In this document: positions 48,946 to 60,593 of the stretch, piece by piece
Position numbering within the stretch: the first letter of the stretch is position 1
Layout of the letters: each line of letters opens with the position of its first letter
Assembly: GCA_023231475.1 (NCBI GenBank)
Contig: JALJEE010000954.1
Location: 1 to 64,000 of the forward strand
Direction of reading: 5' to 3'
Source of the DNA: Seison nebaliae
Lineage: Eukaryota; Rotifera; Pararotatoria; Seisonacea; Seisonidae
DNA: 64,000 bases
Notes under the pieces: generated by a model
Databases searched by the model: none
Told to the model about the DNA's origin: nothing
Seen by the model: the letters and a program-made list of their open reading frames with translations, nothing else
Translations under genes and position numbers: made by a program

Positions 48946-51530
48946 TTAAGCAAAAGGATTAAATGAATTTGTGTTTGTTGTGGTGGGTGCATTAATACCG
49001 TTGTTCATGACTGATGACATTGGCAAGCTGGTTGGATTCGCTTGTGATTTACTCACCATCAAATCATTGATATCATTCTATAAACAGATAAATGATTGAA
49101 CGACTAATAGAATAAGAAAATTAAACGACTAAATCATTCATGAAATTTTGATCAGTTTTCGTATTGACCTCCGCCGGTTTCCCACTAATATTTTTTTAAA
49201 AAAATTTTAAAATTATATTCCTATAACAAATTAAATTCAAATTAACCTGAGTAAATCAGTTCCGAAAAAATCGAAAGAATCTCCTTCTTTTTGTGTTTCA
49301 TTGTTAATGTTATCGGCGAAATAATCTGGAAAGAAATTTAATTTCAAATAGGAAATCAATATGAGAAACTGGTAGATGGTTGTGGTGGTTGTTGTTTTTG
49401 TTGTTGTTGTTGGGTTGTACTTCCAAACGGATTGAAATTAGTATTCTGCATTGGTGGGACGTCATTGTTCATAGAGAATCCGTTATTAGTATTATTAATT
49501 CCATTGTCATTAAACAATGACGGAATATTGTTGTTGTTGTTGTTGTTGTTCGTGGTGGTGGTTGATGGGGTGAAATTCATACCATTATTCCATTGAGACT
49601 GTGATACTGTATTGTCTGTTGTGTTGTCTGTATAAAGTGTGTCTAATAAACTCTTGAAATCTTCCGTCTTTTTCTCATTCACTTTCATCTCATCGAAATT
49701 ATTGTCGATCAAATTAACTGAATTATCCACGAAATTTAATTGTTGTTCCAACATCGGATTTTGTTGTTGTTGTTTAGTTTGCTGTTCAGTTTTAAACTAA
49801 AATTTTTCAATAGAAGAAAATTAATAAAGTTTTTTTATAAATTTCCGACGTATAATAAAAATTGTTGTTTTGAACTTTTTTTAAATTCTATTTAAAACGA
49901 AGAATTAAAATATGTACTAACACTATCCAACGCTCGTTGTTCTTCTTCAATGATTTTCATTGCCGTCGTTTCTTCTTGACTAAATGAACAAAAAGAATTA
50001 TGAAAATTCTATGAAAAGTTTAACGGTGGCGGTGGAATATATTTCCTTCCTTCCAAATTGGCTAAATGTTTTTCCAAAGCGTTAATTAATGAAGAAGGAG
50101 CCTTAAAGATTATATTGAATGTAAAATGATGATGAAATAATGAACTCTGGCTAAATCAGGAATTTCTTTTTGTTCCATTCCTATTGTCTGAAAAGTTTTG
50201 AGATAAAATTAAATTTTCCAATGACAACATTTAATGTTAAACTTCTGCCAATTTAAGAAATTTTTCAATCTCATCCATTTTAGCCAGGAATTGTTTATAC
50301 AAATCCAACGATTGTCGACATTGTTTCTTGTTCAAATCGAAATATTTTCCTAAAAGTGAATCGTTAGAGATAAATTCATTTGAAGAATGGATGAACCTAA
50401 TAGATTAATAATTGCATCATTGTAACAGGCGAATAATCGAATCAAATCTTTCATCAATAAAATATACGTCTCTTTCAATATGGGATTCTGACATCGATTA
50501 ACTCCAATTAATTCGTTCGATGTTGGACTATCGAAATCGATCAGTAATGACACTTGTTCATTCAAGATTGGCAATGTTACCAATAACTGTTGAAAGTTCC
50601 ACGTAGAATTTTTAATTGAATGAAAAATTAACTTTATCGATATTCATTTTTCTCAATAAACCATCTTCCCGACTGAATGACATTCATTCATAACAACAAT
50701 TTCGATTGAAGGACAACTAACCCTCTTTTCACTTTACAAAAATCATAACCGGCCAATTTATAACTTTCTCGTTTCTGATTCAGATACTGTCCATATTTCT
50801 TGATATATTGTGTCATTTCCATTCCTTCAATTATAATGAAAAATAAATTAAAATGGCAATTTGAAATAGATTTTTTAGAGCAGGAAAGAAAACAATAAAT
50901 TATCCAGCACCCAAATATTAAGAAAAATGGAGATAATAGTCGTCACCTGAACAATTTCCAAAATAGAAATATGCAGCTACAATAAATCAACAAGAACAAC
51001 AAGACAAATTAACATTGATGGAGGAAATGAAAGACGAATGGAAAGAAGAAGAATAAATAAATATTATTTAAATTAACCTCCCACCGTGCGTTCCAGTGCT
51101 GTAGCACAATTGAATTTATGAGAATGTGAAGCTAGATATTGAGTCATTCTTTCACTTCCATAACACATTAGATTATGGATTGTAATCAATGCCTTGTAAG
51201 CGACGATCCATGACATATCATCCTGTGATCGTTTGATGAGAAGATCAGCCAATTGTGGAATACTCACATTCATTTCATGAGTGCACGAAATGAGATCTGA
51301 TACAAAAAAAATAAATTTTCCAATTTAAAATTAATAAACATTCCAAATGTTTTTGTTTCGGTGGTAACGGTTCTTCCGTTGTTGCTTTGTGCACGATTTT
51401 TGCCAATTGCGATCCTTCAAATCAAATCATTCATTACAATAATAATATAAATACCTTGAATTGTAAATCTTGCAGCATTAAATCGATCGATTATCGATTG
51501 ACCGCCAAGCGCGATATTTTGCATTGCCAT
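48946..51530 (-). CDS. PICALM: Clathrin assembly protein, PICALM/AP180 type
   Basis: Binds PI(4,5)P2 through its ANTH domain and recruits clathrin and SNARE cargo at the plasma membrane. The start at 51530 gives [21 protein letters not shown] 40-nt intron leads to [20 protein letters not shown] and then to [35 protein letters not shown] and [18 protein letters not shown], the ANTH core. Later exons carry [20 protein letters not shown] and [18 protein letters not shown]. The C-terminal half is Asn/Gln-rich and unstructured, with NPF-type motifs (TNFNPFG and the last residues SFNPFA) that can bind EH-domain proteins. Stop at 48946-48948. Several exon borders between 49800 and 50300 are approximate. 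Confidence 0.92.
49388..49415 (-). repeat. CAA trinucleotide run coding poly-Gln
   Basis: TTGTTG repeats on the + strand read as glutamine in the PICALM tail. A similar run at 49530-49550 reads as Asn. Confidence 0.85.
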
Positions 51531-52316
51531 TTTCGATGGAAAAAAAAATTAGTAACTCAACCGACCAATTATTTAAATTTATTTATCTCATGGACAATGA
51601 CTCGAATTGAGATATGATGAAGAAAAGACGAAAGAAAATTATCTATAAGAAAATAATTAATTATTTAATCGATTCATCAATAATATATAGAAGAATCGTT
51701 TTATTACGGTTAATTAGTCACAAGATACATAAAATTTAAGAGATTATTATTAAAGAGATTAAATTATAGTTATATGAAAGATAAGGGAGAAAAAAGTGAC
51801 GGTCGTGGATCGAATGAGTAGATTGAGTTATTTAAATAAATTATTTATTTTCAGAAAATCAATATTGATAAAACTAATAATTTGAAATTATTTAATAATC
51901 TTCAAATGAACATCTCTCTCTCTTTCTTTCTCTGTGTGTTACTCTCGGAAGAAATCTTATTTATTTATTTGTTTCTTACTTCAATCACCATTCTCACCTT
52001 GTATCAATAGTGAAGATTAACAACATTTTCTCTTGTTTTTCTCTTACTCTTGTCATGAAGTATTATTGCATGCTTTTGCTGCATATGTGATGTGGGGAGT
52101 ACCTTTAAATAAATCACACAACATTCTACTGTGTAAGAAAGAAGGAAGGAGGGAAAAAGGAAAGAATGAATTATGTAATATTTTCTGGGAAATTTGCCAT
52201 TGCTAACTGAATGAAGTATACCACTTAAATAATCCTTATCGATCATTTGATAAATTACGAGGAGAGAAAAGTATTAAGGTCAAAAATCGAAATATGTCAT
52301 TAGATATTGATGGAGA
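51531..52316. other. Divergent region between PICALM and caspase
   Basis: About 0.8 kb upstream of both genes. It contains a CT-rich microsatellite at about 51911-51942. Just before the caspase start is an eight-codon ATG frame, annotated separately. Confidence 0.4.
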
Positions 52317-52320
52317 ATGA
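52294..52320 (+). promoter_or_regulatory. uORF overlapping the caspase start codon
   Basis: ATG at 52294 opens an eight-codon frame (MSLDIDGE). Its TGA at 52318-52320 overlaps the proposed caspase ATG at 52317 in an ATGA arrangement. Such an overlap could limit caspase translation or feed it by reinitiation. It depends on the transcript starting upstream of 52294 and on the caspase start being correct. Confidence 0.35.
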
Positions 52321-54080
52321 ATAATAAATCAGATTATATTAGAGTAGCGAAGACTACGAAGAATTTTGGAATGAAGCACAATTTGATGAGAAGTCATTTA
52401 AAATGGAAGAATCAACATTCGCCTCAATCACCAATTAATCAGGAGCAATCGAAATGTTTAAAGAGTCCAATTTTATCTCCTTCGATGTCTTTGAAAGAAT
52501 GTACGAGAGAATTCTATGAATTGAATAAAACGAATTCATATGAAATGAATAAAAGATGTCGAGGAAAGTGTCTTATTATCAATATTATGCAAATACAAAA
52601 CATGGCAACCAGACGATGGAGTGACATCGATGTTGTCCGATTAGAGAAATTATTCGAAGCTCTTCACTTCCAAATTGTCCTCTATACCGATCGTACACAT
52701 CAATTGGAGCAGAAGTCGATGTTTGAGAAAATTGAAAAATTTTCAAAAGATCCTGATCATCAACAGGCACAAGCGGCGATCATCATATTAATGAGTCATG
52801 GAGAAGAAGGATCGATAACAGCCAGTGATGGTAAGAAGATTGATATGGATAAAATATTTTCATTATTCGACAATTCTTCTTGTCCAGCATTGATTAATAA
52901 ACCGAAATTATTCTTCATACAATCATGTCGAGATGACCCTAATTTGGGACCAGCTGAAGATCAAGGTGTTCAAATTGAAAAAGAGAATAATTCGATGGAA
53001 CATGAATCTCAAGATTTCCAATCGATTTCAGATCAAATGATAATTGGTGAACATGAGATTGATGGTCCATTCACCATTAATTATGTGCCGACCATGTCAG
53101 ACATTTTTGAAAAATTTCAAATGACTAAATGTTTAGATGAGAATCGATCAATGAATGAGAAATGTCGAGAGATTAAAGATAATTTGAATGGTGACAACAA
53201 CATGAAACTTTTACCTACTCAATTCAATTCAATTCCATCATCATCATCAAAACGATTGCCAACTAATTCCGATATGTTAATCGGTTATTCAACATTGAAA
53301 CATTTTATTGCTTATCGTAAACCGGAACGTGGTAGTTGGTATATGGATGCATTAATCGAGATATTTAGTAAACATTCACACAATACGAATTTGTGTTCGA
53401 TGTTGAATATGGTAAATGGACTCGTTTCAGAAGAAACGACGAGCACAATGAAAAAACAAATGAGTGAATATCGAAGTACATTGAGAAAAAAAACTTTTTA
53501 TTTTTTTCCTGGTATTCGATTCGATTCAAATAATTCATTCATATCAAATGACGACGTTCAGTCAATTAGTCAAAATGATGACACTTCACCATTAGAACTG
53601 TCGATTCCTAATACACAAATCAATTCATATGAAAATGATACTGATTTCGATTGGGATAGTGAGGGAAATGTGGTTATGAATAGAGAATTAGATTTATCGG
53701 AATCATTACCGTTAATTGACGATGATGTTTATGATACCATCCTCTCACTCATTCCAACATTAATCGATTTAGATAAAGTCTTTCCAAACAATCATGATAA
53801 ATGTTTAATTTGTTTGTTTCAAGAAGCTTATCGAAACAATTCGCCCCAATATCTACTTGTCTTCTATCAACGACTATTCGAACATATTGAACCTCATGTC
53901 AATGATGATGTGCATTTAAGAATAAAATATTATTTCTTATTCATCATTAATCATCTTCATAAAATTATCAAATTTATTCAATTTCAACATTCTCCTCATA
54001 CCCTCATTCATTTGAATCGATCAAATCCTTTCATTGATCTTAATGCAATTATTCCAATTCAAAATCATTCTCATCGATAA
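52317..54080 (+). CDS. Caspase with long inter-subunit linker and C-terminal extension
   Basis: Cysteine protease of the apoptosis family, 587 residues in one exon. The p20-like part has RCRGKCLIIN, the catalytic His in LMSHGEEGS (His161) and the catalytic Cys in FIQSCRDDP (Cys204), where most caspases read QACRG. The p10-like part has GYSTLKHFIAYRKPERGSWY (RGSW near 338) and KKTFYFFPG near 395. The gap between Cys204 and RGSW is about 134 residues, against roughly 45 in effector caspases. About 190 residues follow the usual end, first Asp/Ser/Asn-rich, then a predicted helical segment (DVYDTILSLIPTLIDLDKVF; RLFEHIEPHVNDD). The first 90 residues are basic and show no CARD or DED. The p10 sequence is closest in my memory to CED-3-like caspases. 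Confidence 0.88.
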   Translation: MNNKSDYIRVAKTTKNFGMKHNLMRSHLKWKNQHSPQSPINQEQSKCLKSPILSPSMSLKECTREFYELNKTNSYEMNKRCRGKCLIINIMQIQNMATRRWSDIDVVRLEKLFEALHFQIVLYTDRTHQLEQKSMFEKIEKFSKDPDHQQAQAAIIILMSHGEEGSITASDGKKIDMDKIFSLFDNSSCPALINKPKLFFIQSCRDDPNLGPAEDQGVQIEKENNSMEHESQDFQSISDQMIIGEHEIDGPFTINYVPTMSDIFEKFQMTKCLDENRSMNEKCREIKDNLNGDNNMKLLPTQFNSIPSSSSKRLPTNSDMLIGYSTLKHFIAYRKPERGSWYMDALIEIFSKHSHNTNLCSMLNMVNGLVSEETTSTMKKQMSEYRSTLRKKTFYFFPGIRFDSNNSFISNDDVQSISQNDDTSPLELSIPNTQINSYENDTDFDWDSEGNVVMNRELDLSESLPLIDDDVYDTILSLIPTLIDLDKVFPNNHDKCLICLFQEAYRNNSPQYLLVFYQRLFEHIEPHVNDDVHLRIKYYFLFIINHLHKIIKFIQFQHSPHTLIHLNRSNPFIDLNAIIPIQNHSHR

Positions 54081-54515
54081 TTATTTATCATATTAATTCT
54101 CATGCAATTATCTCTTCTTGCAATATTATTCGATTTCTTTTTTTTTAAAGATTTTACTTGCCAATTTCACGATTATTTCCTATTGAATTTTTTATTTGTA
54201 AATTTATAAAACTGTTTCCATATTATGCGACTAAACGTGACATAATTTCATTGATCACTATTGATTTTACTCTATAATAAATTAATACTCATGATAACTC
54301 TTCAAATAGTTGAATGATATTATTGTCATAGGAACGATCTTGACAGAAAATAAACTAAAAATCGGAAATAACCTAACTTTAATAGTTGTCATGACAACTA
54401 CAAACAACAAAGGAATTTGTTACGTAAAAAAGGAATAACTTCTGAAAAGAAACTAAAATTTCTCTAGAGATTATTAAATTCTCATTCCATCACACTTTCA
54501 GACTCCAATTCCATC
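54081..54515. other. Intergenic
   Basis: AT-rich space between two genes on the same strand; no gene seen. Confidence 0.45.
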
Positions 54516-57500
54516 ATGGTTATCATGACGAACAGTCACACTTATCAATCACCAACATTCCATAAGGAAATGCCGAATACTAACGGAAATTTTATTATTC
54601 TTATTGAAATGTCCTCTCAGAATGTCTATCTAGAGGGATTGATAACAAATTCAGTTCAATCATTTCTCGACGAACAAATGAATTATTTTTCGAATAAACC
54701 TAAATCATTCAATATTATCACCTATTCGAATAGTTATGAATTGTGGCAACAAAAATGGTGTGCGCTAAATTCAAGTAATGTGAAGAATGCGATGAGTTGG
54801 TTGCGAATGCAAAAAAGTTCTAATGGAAGAAATTTATTGAAAGCCATTCAAGCTGCATCAACATTCAATGGATCAGATGAATTATATGTGATAGCAACTG
54901 ATTTACCCGATCGTCCTGTCAATATGAAACTGAATGAAATGCTCAGAAATATATTATTATCGGTCGATGAAAGGAGAGTCAATACGACTGTTTGTACCAT
55001 CGATGAAAATTCGACAAATCAATCGAATATTAGCGACGGCTACGAACAAACTAAATCGTTTTATAAAAATCTTTCGAAACAAACGACGGGAATTTATGGA
55101 CATGTTTTCCTATCGAACATGTCATGGAATATGTATCGTAGTATCAGTCCATCTCAAACCATTGGATTGTCGACAATTGATGGAAATACTACCACTATAA
55201 ACGATTCAGCAATTATTTCTCATAATCAGACAAATTTAGGAAGTATTGGAACATCACCAATTTTATTACCATCCGCTAATTTTAATCAATCTCAAATTGT
55301 GCAAACTGCAACAAATGTGCACAATGTAGGTTTGGCACCACCACATTCGATTGCTTACGGTCAACCCAGCGTTCACAATGTGTTAGCGTCAATTCATACA
55401 CCAACATCCTTAGTAAAAGATAGTGTTGTTTGGTGTGAAAATAGTCCATTGGAGATACGTGCCAGTGACATGTTACATGTTGCACCAACAATGAACAGTC
55501 GGGAAAACTATCAAATAAATTATGTTCAACACATTAATTCATTTCTTCATGGTCATTCGGTACTGGTGAAGAGTACGATCGATAGTTTTTATCGCCGTGG
55601 AACAATCCAATCTCAAGTTGTCAATAATCTTTCTTTTTATTTATAAATTCCTTTCATTAGATTTTGGCTCATCGATTTATGGTGGAAGTGATGATGTCAG
55701 ACGGTCCAACCATATTACAAGATACTCCGATTTATGATTTGATCCATTGGAATGATGGAAAGAGACATGATATTTATGAAAATGATTTAGTGTTAGTACC
55801 ATGTGATGGTATGACGGAGAATACCAAGTGGTTACCAGCCACTGTGATACGTGGAAGAGAATTACGTTCAAGTTAATTGTTTATTAATTAATTAATTTGA
55901 AATTTATTTTTCATTTCGTTCTTGTAGATAATACGATAAATAATCACTATGATAAATTGGTAGTTGCATCGGCTGTTGATGAAGGAACAGTGTTTGCAGT
56001 TGAACGTGGTTTAGCTGTATGGATACCGAGACAAGTTTTCGAAAGAATCAAACATGATATTCAATTACCTGTCGAATCGTCCAACTTTTATCGGTTCTAT
56101 CAACCGCGTTACGAAATACCGAATACTCATCAAGTTACGATGCCATCAATCCAATATTATCAATGGCCATTTATTGTGCCTCAATATCAGACGACCTTCA
56201 ACATTCCATCATATCAACAAACAGTCCAAACAGTACAACCAGTAATTGCTTATCAACCACAACAACAAGTTCCATATTATCCTGTTCAGCAAGAAGAACG
56301 AACGGATAATTATTCATATAATCGAGAAATCGATAATAATCATATGGTGGGCGGGAATGCTGCAAATATACTGCGAACAAACAAAACCAGAAGGAAATCA
56401 GTCGATTTTGAATTAGAACAATTATATAATAAGAATGACAATGTTCAAAATAATTATCGAGAAATTAAAGATAAAATTACCAGTTGTCAAAAAGATTTGC
56501 AATGTCATATGGACGATATTCAATTATGTCGACAAAAAATGGAACTGAGAAATAAATTCGAGAATATGTCCATTGATAAATCGGAAACATTTGATGATCA
56601 ATCTTGTCATCATCGACGGAATTCAATGCCATCAGCACGATATGAAGAATATGATGTTGAACGTTTTTCCAGATCACCAGTTCGATCATATTCAACGAAA
56701 CGAACACGATCAGCCCATAGTCAACATTGCACATGTTGTTGTTGTAGAAGTTCATTCTATTTGCATTGTCTCGCCCAACATGAAAAACTGACGAAAAAAG
56801 AAGAAAAACCTTCATGGAAATATTCGTATGTTTCCGGATGTCCTAAAAGACACCAAAGTTAATTTTATCATTTTAATGATATTATATAATTGAATTAGAT
56901 GATTTAGATCGACGAGATAATTTGCAGTCTGCATCTTTCAATCATTCCACTTCATTCAATCGCAATGATAGATGTCATTGTTCAGATAATGTAGATGAAT
57001 CAATAAAATTTTTATTGACGAAAAATAAGAAATTCCGTCGACGTTCAAATAATGATCCTAATTCTAGAATGAGACCCATGACAGCAAATCTGAATGATGG
57101 AAAATATTTCAATGGTGTAACTCCGATAATATACGAACCGAAATCACCTTCAACATGTTCACCCATCGAAAATAGATCAATAGAAACTTGTTATGATTCT
57201 TTCGCCAATGACGTAGTTGATCAAAAATTCCATAAACTAATGAAGAGTGTTTCGAATTTGGAGAATATTCGATATGAAAAAGAACCGAAATCGGTCAAGA
57301 CTCAAACCACCAAATTCATTAACGTTCCATCAATACAAAGAAAACAGAATTATTACAACCGTTTATTTGAATCAGTTAAACGGATTTATCCAGAATCCTC
57401 TCATTAGTTCTTTTTCATTTCCTTCATCTAAAATTCCCTTTACCACATTTTTCAGTTACAGGAAATACGAACAAGAATATAATAAAAATTTCGTAAAAGA

Positions 57501-57723
57501 AAATGAATATCGACGTCCTGAAAAAACGGAGATTTGTATCAAAGCTGTATTGCCAGCTCGAGTTACTCGATTGCAGGCAGATCGACTCCAACGGGATATG
57601 CATCGTTGTCAAAATCTTAAACGAATGGAAGATAAACAAACTTCAAAATTGCGCTATAGACAATTGCAAGCGAAGGAACGTGCTCATAATTATCATATGC
57701 AATTATTGAATGATAATCGATAA
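54516..57723 (+). CDS. VWA-like plus DUF4537-like protein (VWA3-related?)
   Basis: Exon 1 (54516 to about 55629) starts MVIMTNSHTYQSPTF and has a von Willebrand A-like fold: GNFIILIEMSSQNVYLEGL, then FNIITYSNSYELWQQKW, NGRNLLKAIQAASTF and LYVIATDLPDRP. The MIDAS aspartate is Glu (EMSSQ). In-frame short introns join TIQSQ to ILAHRFMVEVMMSDG, and RELRS to NNTINNHYDKLVVA. These exons look like a DUF4537 domain (NDLVLVPCDGM, KWLPATVIRG, GTVFAVERGLAVWIP), a pairing known in VWA3A/B-class and C11orf16-class proteins. The remainder is Gln/Tyr-rich, then Arg/Ser-rich with a cysteine patch (HCTCCCCRSS). The final exon is a basic helix ending YHMQLLNDNR at 57723. Joins after 56870 and near 57390-57460 are uncertain, so the tail could be a separate transcript. 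Confidence 0.65.
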
Positions 57724-60593
57724 ATTCAATTGCATTTTTCATAATTTCATTATTCTATTAGAAATTCTTTATATTGTGTCCTTTTTTTTTTGTCAAAAAT
57801 ATTTGTTGTATTTTTTGATTGAATTTGGAGAACGAATTAAAATTAATCTTCAAAAAACTATAAAAATTTTCTAATTTATCTCGACGGGAATTTTAATTAA
57901 TAAATAATAATAAAAAAAATATTTGATCATAAGAAACTTGTTGGCTCGTTTGGTGCAAGGGCATGTGATAAATCAGAAAAATAAATATCAACTCGAATAA
58001 TTGAAAAGATGGAACTAACTAGCAATTAGGAAAATATTCTCCACCAAAGAACATTCCCGCCTGACTAACGATTGAAGAGTAAGCATGAATGAAAGAGTAA
58101 TTCTTTTATCACATCTTTATCGTTAGTACAAATATTGGAATTATCAGAGTGCTCATCAATTAATTCTCGAAGATATGAAAGGTGAGGAATGATTGAAGAG
58201 TGCGGCAATCACATTCCAAAAATCATCGTAAACAATATCGAAGATAATCCGTTATTCGAATGATTTGTCTTCTCATTCGTTCGTAGCAGTCAGTTAGAAA
58301 ACATTAAAATTAGTTTCCTCAGGAACTATTACAAATAACCATTCCTATCACATATTGCTGTGCTCATTATGTATTTGCTAATATTTCCAACTTCACACTT
58401 ACTTATCATATGGAAAAGGAAGAGAATGAAGACATCTTCATGGCAGCGAGCAGACTCGTGTGAATTGTTCTGTTATTTTCCCATATCAATTAAACGTTTA
58501 AAAAAATTAATTTCTCCAAAATCGTCATTTCTCATATAAATGTCGAATATATGGAATAGGAATGATTTCTCATTTAATATTTCTCTTTTTAAAGGAAATC
58601 TTTGAAATGTGGAAGGGAATGTTGAAATTTCGACAAAAAAACATTTTCGTCACATTCTGATTGGGCAAAGTGAGGGAACAAACAGTCAATTTTTTTCATT
58701 AGTGAAATATGAGATATTACTCTTTCTTAGTCGTTCTTAATAACCAATGACAATTATAGTCGGCGAATTATTCCTTGTGCTTAAGATGGCGATTAAGCAC
58801 TTATATCCCATACGATTCGACTAGTTTCGCACATTCGCCCTTTTGTTCCTAGATCTTCTCAATATTAATTGTTGTGCTAATAAAATTTGGGACGGCTAAT
58901 ATCAAAGGTTTGAAGGACCATATTTCTTACCACCTAAAGAAATTTTATTTGCAGTTCTTTCCGAACTGATTTGGAGTTAATTGTTAGACATAAATTATTG
59001 AGAAGAAAGGAGAAATTGATTAAGTCGAGATACGATGAATTTTGATGATGTTTGTTTTAAATATTTTCCCCCTTTCAAAATTTTGAAGTATTTCTCTCTT
59101 TGTTTTTTTCGAAAATTTGCATAATTTCCCATATTTACACTTGGTAACTCTCGTCCTCAATTCAATTAGACGCTTACATCGAACATTTATGAGTGTGTGC
59201 TGTAGAGTTTACCGATTTTAAAGAAGAATGAAGAAGAAGAATGATGTGTCTCCCTGAATAGATAACTGGGTGATAACTCCAATAAGAGAAGAGAGTGAAT
59301 TTGAACAAGAATTTTACGAAAATTTTGATGTTTAATGATATTTGAGTCGAATGCATCAAATTTCAATTTTTTATTTCCATTCCTACTACTTAAAGAAACA
59401 AGTCATGTTATTCCATTCACAGCGAATATCGATGTTGTCATCGTCTCTTGTATATGAATCGACGACATCTCCTAAATCGTGTATACACAATCGACGACTG
59501 ATAATGTTAGTTGCTGAACACGTATCTCTTTCATATGTATTTTTCGAAGAATCGTCATTGATTTTGTTATGACGAAATGGAACGAATAATTTCTCAATTT
59601 ATTATTTTCCATTAAAATATTCAAATTCATTAAGTGATAAGAGTGTCGTCCAATGATATTTCACAATGTTCTTGTTTAACCTCTCTCCCAAACATTTCCC
59701 TATTTTCATCTTTACATCTTTTGATTTCCGTCAAATTGGACAATTTGAAAATGTTTAAACAGAAAATTTCAATAAAAATTTTACGGAGAACTTTCAAACC
59801 TTTCTTTATTTTTATTATAAGTACAAATCAATGAAAATTGACTTGAGATATATTTGGAAAGAATTGCGGGAAAACTGATTCAAATTGTCCAGTGATCAAA
59901 AAATTATCTTTTTTCTAAATTTCTTTTTTATGAAAAATTGACAGTTGATTATTTGTCATCGGTTATAGATGACCGATGTAGAATGGTGACAGATTAGGAA
60001 AGGTAACCTGAGCTAAAACTAAATTAAATTGTATTCGGTTGTTCATTGCATTTCCTTACTTCATTTTCTCATTCCATCCAATGTGAGAGACTTGGAAATT
60101 GTGTGGAAAATATTCGTGACGCAGTTTTAATATCAAATAATACATTCTGATTTGGTAGTTGTCATGATTGGGAATTATTATTGAACTATAATTATATGTT
60201 TCATTTAGGATAAATATGTTGTCACCACTTGTTCGGTATTCATGTTCGTATTCTTCGTCGTCATCAAAATCTTTAATTTCTCGAATATGTATTTAATTGG
60301 GAATTTAACAATGTGATAATTATCGATTGAATTGATTCTCTAATATTTATTTTTATGATAGTCAGTCACTCTAATTAGATGATGATACAGCTCGTTCGAA
60401 GTTGGTTGAAAGAGAACGATTAACATTTAAAGAAAGCCGACAGCCTTGTCTCTGTTGGTCTTTATGAAATTTGAGTTCTCTACCTTTGCAAGATGATCTG
60501 TTCGTCCAATTTTTGAATTTATCTTCTTTTGTTACATTTCGTACCTAGATCGCTTCTTGAACGAAATTTCTTCTATATATATCAAGTAAAAGT
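57724..60593. other. Long gene-free region upstream of SIX4/5
   Basis: At 2.9 kb this is the largest gene-free stretch in the window, immediately upstream of a developmental homeobox gene. No frame longer than 80 codons has coding character. It is a natural place for enhancers and the SIX promoter, but no defined motif was established. Confidence 0.5.
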
